Below are positions 37,901 to 46,900 of a stretch of 64,000 bases of DNA, one piece after another. The notes beneath the pieces were generated by a model, which saw only the letters and a program-made list of their open reading frames with translations, had not been told where the DNA came from and did not search any database. How positions within the stretch are numbered: position 1 is the stretch's first letter; every line of letters begins with the position of its first letter. The stretch is from Aldrovandia affinis. Lineage: Eukaryota; Chordata; Actinopteri; Notacanthiformes; Halosauridae. The stretch covers positions 6,347,166 through 6,411,165 of the forward strand of contig JAINUG010000037.1 of the NCBI GenBank assembly GCA_029706075.1, written 5' to 3'. The translations under genes and the position numbers were made by a program.

Positions 37901-40900
37901 TCCCTCAAATGCATCTTTAGTGTATAAAATGTGTTATAGCTAAGGGGAAGGTTGGCACGCAGCAGCTGAAACGGAGTATGATTAAGCTCTGGGATTATGC
38001 GGTATAAATGACATAATGTGACATGAAAGTCTCTTAGCTGAAAAAAAAGCGAAGGAATGTCGGGTAAAACGCTCCTGTGCCGTACAAGGCCCGGCAGACC
38101 GCTTTGCCCTGAGGCAGAAACAGACATTGTGTGTGTTTATTAAATGGACTAAAAGTGTTTTCTTCCTCAAAAGCTCAGGGGCGTGTGCGTACGCATGAGC
38201 GACAGCGCTTGCATGTGAATAATTAACGATCTTTTTCCAAGGTTGCATGCGGGACCTGAGGCTGAACAACCGCTACGTGCCCCTGGATGGCCAGGCCAAA
38301 GACGGGGTGTCAGTGGTGAGCTCACAGGGGGTGTCTAGGGGGTGCTCCTCTGACTCCTGCAGGAGGAACCACTGCAGCCCCCCCTTCAGCTGCGTCGACC
38401 TCTGGAGGATGCATGAGTGCAGGTACTGTAACCCCCTGTTTTCACCTGGGGGGCCAGGGAGGGGATATGATCTGAGGAAATATTGTTGATTGATCGTACC
38501 AAGCATTTTGTAAGCAGACTTTGGAGATCCACTGAATTTTGTGTGCGCAGAACAGCCAGTGACATACTTTCCCTCAACTAGGTGAGTTAATTAAATAACA
38601 CATGTTCGGGGATGTGTTCAGAAGCTTTACCGATTAGTTTGTCAAACTGTGCCAGGCAGCTTCTCTAAATTCTGTGAGTAACAGAGTTCTGGGCCTGTAT
38701 TCACAAAGCATTCTAAGGGTAAAAGTTGGTCGTAACTCCGCAATTTAGGAGAAACTCTGAAAAATAATGGGGGTGTCACTCATAAATTTAGGACTCCTCA
38801 ATTTTTGGGATAAGAGTATTTCACAAAGGGTTTGAGAGCTAAAAACAAGTCCAGGAGAAGTTAGAAGCAGGCAAGAGGACTTCTAAGTCGCTAAAGACCT
38901 ACTCACGGCGGCGATCCGAAAATCTGCTGTTGTCGCAATCACGTCAACACTGGAGATATTGAATGATACAGAGCTCATAAAAAGGTACCGCCTCAATCGC
39001 GAGGGTATTATATATATAATATGATATATATTATATATAGATACCCGCTGATTGTTTACGAGATGCAGACATGTAACCAATTGACTAGTCAGTATTCTTG
39101 GTTTCATGTTAAATCAGTGACACGTAGCCTACATTTGTATTTTAGAATCTTTATTAGAATATAATAGGGGTGCATCGGATCATTTGTCGGATCAGCAAAA
39201 AAAAAATAATAACAGGACCAAAGGCACGTTTCCACCAAAAATTGCCAGGAACTATTCTCAAGGAATTGAATGAATGATCATTTCAATTTTCAATTTAAGT
39301 TATTTCACTAAATCTTTATTCGAAAATTTCACAAAATACATTTTTAGATTCAGTACGCCTTAGGCGATGTAACTGAATTAATCTTATGCCTGAATTAATT
39401 TAATTAAAAAAATAAAAGATCGCTAATGTTTCAATTCTATTTAATTCGGTCGCGTTTCTAAAAACATGCCTCCCAGAAAGGCATTTAGTATGAAAAACAA
39501 AGCAAACCAAAACATATATGGTTTATATAACTTCGGCTGTATTTGTATTTCTCTATGATGGTTCAATTTAGCTATTAAAAACGGATGGCAGAAAAACTAT
39601 TTCTTTATGATGACCCATCCCCTATATCAGCCAATCACTGTGGGCATTCTGAGTAAGCTCATTCATGAGAAACAACGTCATCCCTAGCAACGACGTCAAC
39701 CCCGCCCTCACTCTTAGCTTGACAAGCTAGGAATTCCTTAGTATGAGTTTGTCTTTGCAGCTTTGTGAATAGGTTTTAAGGTGGGACTCCTAACTAAAAG
39801 GTTTTAGTGCGATTTAGAAGTACTCCTAGTGGTAAGATAAAATGCTTTGTGAATACGGGCCCAGGTCTTTACTACTGCTCCACACAATGTGTGTGCGCCT
39901 TTGAGCAAATGAACCAGCCAGCTAATGTCAAAGGTTGCCCAAGTAATAAATGCTTGCTCTACAATGCTGGTACTCCAGGGCTAATTATAAAGCATTGTGC
40001 ACAATGCAGAGGAAGCTATAGTGAGATTTCAGTTTGACGCCCCACCACCCACTTTTTCTCACCTGCTTCTCAGTTAGAATAATTAGAATTTCTGACCTGG
40101 AGAAAAAGCTTTTTTACTTTTTTGGGGGCCATTGCGTTTTTTAGTGGTATCATCACAGTGACAGGTGGATTTTTACAGAGATGCTGATTCTAAGTGTGAC
40201 AGGGTAGGAGTGTATTGTAAGAAAAAGTTTCACGCAGCACTGAAATACTTCCAAAAAGTCACAATGATTTAATTAGCTGAGCTGAGTCCATAGACCTTCG
40301 TCAGTGCGTTTCCAGGAGTGTAGCAGGAGGGTAGTGTATTAACATGTTAATGTACATGCCCTCATAGTTTAACCCCTTAACTGTCACCAGCCTGCCGGCG
40401 GGCCATCTACACATCACATAGCATATTCTCCTTGAAATATCACGGTTAAATGTAACGAAAATATGGACAAATATGTGTTATATGCACAGATCAGGTGTAA
40501 TCTCATCTTGTCAACAATGCATGCCAAGTTACGTAAACTGCGATGTTGCAAAACAAATCCCGTCCTGATTCTAGGCCGGGTACTCTAGGAGAATAGCTGC
40601 TCCTTACCTTTGGTGAAGTCTAGAAGTCCCAAAATATGACAGATTGTTGATGATGTTGGCATCCTGATCACTGTAAGGGTCTAAGAAACAAAAGTAGTGA
40701 CCTTGTTTTGTCACAAGAGGAAGCCAAATTGAGAGAGTTCCAATGTTTATTATGCACCTCGTTTCGCCAACAATAGCAAAGATGTCATTCTCCTGGGTCT
40801 ACGAGATATGAGTCTGTTTCATATAGGAAAGTTTTGTATTCTCGCGATGATAAATCTTTGTTACAAAATAAGCCCACCCCCTTCATTCTCCGATAAGTAT

Positions 40901-43900
40901 TGGCCTGAATGCCAACGAGCGCCAGCAATAATATGGTCATGTAGTATGATCCAGGGGCATAATTGATGCTGAACTACTTGTTCAGACATTTTTAGATTTT
41001 CTTTTTGGAAAATTGTAGGGCAAAATGTGTAAATAAAGGTGGAAAATTTCAGGCTATAAGGCAACAATAGGTGACATTTTTGAGACTGGGTGTAGACCTT
41101 AAAGGGGCACTGTATATGCTGAAATTGGTCTAGGGTTCTAGCCAATGGGTTATCCTTTACAACAATATAACGTTTCCTTTGGTTTGCATTTACTATCATG
41201 AATGTGCCATGCGCAAATCGTGATGCTAATGAAGACGCACATGATTAAAGAGAGTGCACAGACTTCAGAGTTTTGGAAAACTCTTTATACTTTTCTCTTA
41301 GTTTATTTGGATCTATTATTTGGTTTTACAATACCAAAATCCCTAAAGAAGACCCGTTTCGACAGTCAGGATTCTGTACGACTGGTGAGTTAGCTACTGG
41401 TCAGCTAATAGCCGGAAGTGCCGGCTAGGCCACCAGAAGACACCTATCAAGTTCATGTCCTGTGACGGATACTTTTTTTCACTAAAAGGCCTCTAGTTCA
41501 TGAGCCGTTGCATCCAGAAATCTTTTTTCAAAGACTTAGTTGGCATGTTGTACAAGGCATGCACAGAAATCAGGTCTATCATGCAATGTGACTCCTTTAT
41601 TGCTTTTCAAACATGAGATTCTACACAAGAAAACAACAATGCTTACTTTACTGTATGTTTGATCGTCGGTCCTTTGGGATGTGTTGTGTTCACATGCTAT
41701 TTGAGCATAAACTACAATGTGTTTCCTTTTAAATGGTACCAAACTGTCACAGTTCTTGAGCTATGAACTGTTATATTTGGGTATGTCCAAATAGGCGTGA
41801 ATGGCAAAAATAGGGGTGACGGTTAAGGGGTTAAGAACAATTTATTTTTTGTGAACATGTTTCAGTATTTATTATAGCACACAATTCATGATAAAAAGAA
41901 GAACCACAGACATCGTGGGGAAATAAAAATACACCAAAACACAATTTCAATAAATAAAAGACAAAATTATGCTAATATTATGGGTACACTCGACAATTAA
42001 GGGCACAACACCCTACCAGCAAGGGATAGTGCCACAACTGGCTCTGTGCAATTTTGCTGTCAGCCTCAAAACTAAAACATGAAGAAAACTGAGTTTTTTG
42101 ATAAATGAATACTGGGTTGCTTAAGGATTGCTTTCTTAGATTGAATCAAGCCTGCCAGTAAAATTATCTTTCTTCTTTGGATTCAATTGAATTTTGGTAT
42201 CATCCCAAAACCTAGGAGCCCTAGGCACATTGTACAACCACACACAGAAAACAGGAAAACCGTTCCGCCGCAAACATCTAAATCAAGTCTATATCAGGGA
42301 ATTTTCAACCATTGTGATTTATCAACATGCCCGACAAGCAATATGAGCAGATGTGGAAGGATATGGATGAATGCCAATTGAGTTATGCATACAGACATCT
42401 CTGAAGAACAAATATATGAACCTGTCCATGAAAGTTTTACAAATGAGACCCAATTATTCTAAACAGACAACCTTCTGCCTCCAGAGTAGTGAAAAAAGAA
42501 AGGTAAAAAAAGTTATATATTTTTCCTCAGTGTTCTCTGACTATACTTTTAGGTCGTGGAAGGTAATTCATTGTTAATCTTGTTGCCATTTCAGGTGCCC
42601 TCTGGGTCACATGGCGAAGGAAAACTCTACGGGCAAGTTTTGTGTGTACACCCTGTGTGCCAGCCACCCATGCCACCGTGGCACCTGCATGGCGCAGTCC
42701 CCATCCAAGTTCACCTGCCAGTGCCCTGAGGGCTATAGGGGGCGCCACTGTGAGGTCACACTGGCCATCTACCATGACGATGTGGGCCTCAGCTTCAGCT
42801 CCCTGTTTGCCATCTGCATTTGCTTCCTGGCACTCCTAGGTAGCTATATTGACTATGTCCTCTTCCACCGTTGGTGACTGGTATCAGGGGCACTCCTCAC
42901 TTTTTTTGTTTGTCATATGTTGTCATGTGTACTGTTACCCCCCACATACCGCCCTGAATGGATTCAATAGGGTCCCACTTTCCATTGCTCACTGACACTG
43001 GAATGATTTCCTCATGTCTCTCTGCCTTATCGGTTTCTCCTCTGTGCATTACTATTATTAGTATTACTATTATTGTTGTTGTTATTATTATCATTCTTCT
43101 TCTTTTTTTTTTTTTACATTTCAAGGAGCATAAATCATATTCTTCATATATTAACTGCTAAAGTAATTACTAGGATATTTGGTTTGCATAATTGGTATGA
43201 CGCTGTGCTATCAAAACTCCCTGACCGGGTCCCATGAAGGTTTTCAAGTGCGTACCCACTTGGATAGAAACAAAAGAATGACATCTCTTTGAGACGAGAG
43301 GAAAGAGATAGATACAGGTTTATTTCCTGCTTCAATTATGATTTAACTTCAACTGCAGGGTGGATCTGTGGAAATAATTTACACCTTATATTTATTCATT
43401 TCTCATCAAACACAACCTTGTTTATTGACAGTGACTGTTGCTTTTTAAGTGTTAATCACCCTATCTGTAGTCACACAATGTGCTTTTTATTGAAGACCAC
43501 AGAAAGTGAGATCAATGCACAAGGGCTTGGGATGGAATTTAAATCAGCCTAATCATTCTTGTGCTGAAACTAAAGTAGCCGAGGGTCATTTTTCTTTTGC
43601 ATTTCAGTCAGTCTTGAGGAAATAAAATTTGTATTAAAAAAGTAAATTGTTTGGCTCTGCCTTTCATAGCCATTATAGGCAACAAAGGCAGCCTTGGTTC
43701 TGAAGCCTCCTCTCTTACTGGGCTAATGGGTTTATTGTGCGAGTGCTACGCCACCGCCTCTGCCCTGCCACCTCCGCTCCTCACCGAAAATCTTAATGCC
43801 GTTACACTTCCTATTTATCTTGCCGAGCACACTCTGCGAGACATGCAGCGGTCTGGCCCCAGCTCTGTCTCAACCGCACAACGGAAAGGGGAAAATTGAA

Positions 43901-46900
43901 AAGCCCTCTCTTTTAATTCAGATGAGCGGTCGGGCTCCGTGCCCCAGTGTCCCAAAGCCAGAATGATCCCTAATTGAGGACTCATATCATGCCTGGATAG
44001 ACGCTGCGGGAGGGTGCTCCGTGAGGACGAAGGAGCCGGCGGGCGGCGAGGATGCCTCTGCATATACTTCCTGATATTTGCGCTCGTTCTCCTCCTCGAA
44101 TTTTAAACTTGCCTCTTGAACCTTGACCTATCTCAAGGGCTTAGCTCCGGTCATGTTGCTCACTGCGCTGCTTGGTTTATAATAACCGTTACAGGGCCTT
44201 GTTTGGGCTTTATGGGGGGCACTGTCATGCTGGGGTTTCAGGTTTACATCATTCAATACACAGGATGTATTTTCTGTGACTAATTCTGTGGGCCTTTTGT
44301 CCATTTTGAGGCATTGGTCATGAAACACGACCCTCACGAGTATCTTAAAAGAACACAAAGCCCTCAACTGCAATATAATAAGAATGCTATGTTAATATGC
44401 CACGGTCCTTTTAAAGTACAACAGTTAAGGATCCCCCATAGACGTATGCTAACAAAATCAGGGTGAGTGAACTTTATCTGTAATTCCTTTCGTGTGATTA
44501 TGATAGCTCTTGTGCTGGGGGATTTAGGAATAAAACCTACCTGACACCATCCTTTACAAAGCCCAGGTTCTCTCCTGTGTAACCATGATGGCAGTTATAC
44601 TCCTATATTATACTAAAGCGGTTTATGCACAGTTAAATTTGGTATTAAGAGCTCTAGCCATGAAAACACAAAGTCCTTCCTTAGTGTTCCTCTGGGCATG
44701 GTTTCGCTGGGGATAGTGCTTCATTATGGCAAGCTGCAGTTATCTGAAGGCCAGCCAGATATCTCAACCCCTCCTTCCTCTACTGTAGGACTGGTTATAT
44801 AAAGAAACTTGAGTCATTTCCAGCCAGTGCGCCCATGATGGAAATCATGGATATAAGATATGACAGAAGCCGCAAACGCAGAGAAAGGCTTGGATATCAT
44901 CATTTTGGAGCAGAACTGATGAGCGGATGCTAAATTAGGTTGGCTCAGGACTACAGGTTCAAACACTCTTGTTTAAATGTGCAAAAAAACTGATTCTGTC
45001 ACTGGCTGATTTTAATGAAGCACCGGCTGCTGTCTTAGTACCATGCTTCTAGATGCAGGCAAATCCAATATCATACTCCTGTTGATTTCTCTACCATCAG
45101 TATCTAAATGTTGTAAATAAAGTTCGATTTTTATTAAGGGTTATAGAAACATTAGTGAGGTTTGTCTTCACTGTCATTACTTCATTGTTATTCCTTATGC
45201 CAACCCATACTTGTGCCTGATATACCGTTAATAGAAAAATAATAACACAGGGTTCCTGAAAGCTCTCTGTCTCTTACTTACAGTATTTATTTTTCATCTC
45301 TCCTTTTTTCTTTGTCATTCTAATTTCATGTTTTACACGCGAAACATCTCATGTCTTTGCACACATTTTGCATGATTCATGTGTTTTGTATGATTTATGT
45401 ATTTTGTTGAACTGTATCAAAACTAAAGGCAACATATGAAAGTACATGGAGTAGAAGTGAACTGTTTAGCTAATATCATAAATTCAGATTGAAACATTTT
45501 GTTTAATTTTGTTTTCTAACACTTTTCAATTTAGTTTTGATGGAATTTTGATGGAATCAGAGCAGTGTGCACACATACAGGAACTGTATATTTCTATAAA
45601 TGATGCATGACTTTGAAAACCGAGCCAAAAGGAAAAGAACAACCTTTCCCTGTCTTACTCTCTGAGGATGTACAATATTGGTAGGACAATGCTTCTATTA
45701 GGACACGATCAGGCACCCCACCCTCCCATGGTCCCGACATTGGGCGAACATCGTCCAGGTGTTCCCACTCACCAGCTCAGCTGATCCGCGTATCTCTGCC
45801 CGTGGCGAGATTAGAAGCCCTTCTCCCTCTCGGTCTGAATTGACTAAGGCATTGAGCCACTGTGGTAGTGTCGGTTTCGATGTGACATCTCATATTACCT
45901 TGCTCTGTCATAGAGAGATTAGTTTATGCGGGGGGAATAAATGTCACGCCAGATAAACCCCTGTGATTGGGGCCATAAAGTGTAGCTGACAGTGCGCTAC
46001 CTGTAAGAGCATGCAGTATGTCTGGGTTCTGACTGCATTTGTTTGCTCTGTTGTTGTATATGGCCAGCGGTTTATTCTCTTTTTATCACAGCACAGGTGG
46101 TATGGAGCTCCAGTTGGCATTGTGGTTGGAAACCTGAAGGGTTCCTTCGTTTATTCACAGTGCCGTGAGTGGCCAGAGTTCGCTGGGGGAACCGACCTAG
46201 GGGGGTCCGGTTGATTTTTTTTTTTCATAAGCAACAGCAGAATGCTTCATTCTAGTGCATTTAAAAAAAAAGATTTGTAACTTAATTTTATTAGTTAAAT
46301 CACAAAGGATTTTAGAAGTCGTACAATCTTTCAGAGAAAGGTGCTGTTTTAGTACGAAAATACATATACCCACAGACTTAGATTTCCTATAAAGTATGCT
46401 AATTTGCACATGAGGGTATTCACCTATTTTAAAGGTAATAGTAACTGTTGTAAATACTTAAATATGCATGTTGATTGGACTCAGAAGGCAAGACTTAGCA
46501 CATGTATGCGTTCCTCCATCAAATTCACTTCCGAAACGCCGTTCTGGTGCGTTCCGGCCCAATGACAGCACTGGTTATTGAGATGGTTTTCCCAAACCAT
46601 GTGGGAGTTGTGTTTTGCAGTGAAATCTTGGTCAGGCATTTCAGTTCTGAAGGACATAAAAGACAAAACACTATAAGGGAATACTTTCATTTTCTGTAAT
46701 TAAGAAAAGCAAAGGAATGTATTTTCCCTCTGCCTGTGTTCATTTCTCTGGGGTGAACATGATGAGGCTAAAAAGCTGCTGTAAATGCACATACAAGTGT
46801 GACATTCAAGTCAGTAGAGGAGCTGAGTTTGTTAAGTGGTATTGATTTGTGTTTCTGTTCGGGCATACGTTACAAGGTTTCAGACGGTTCTGATGGTTAT

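Larger units (their letters stand above)
38423..42594 (+). other. Intron 9 (4.2 kb)
   Basis: Phase-2 intron. It holds two non-autonomous DNA transposons (38689-39864 and 40373-41830) that together occupy most of it. The remaining 41.8-42.6 kb shows no feature. Confidence 0.85.
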
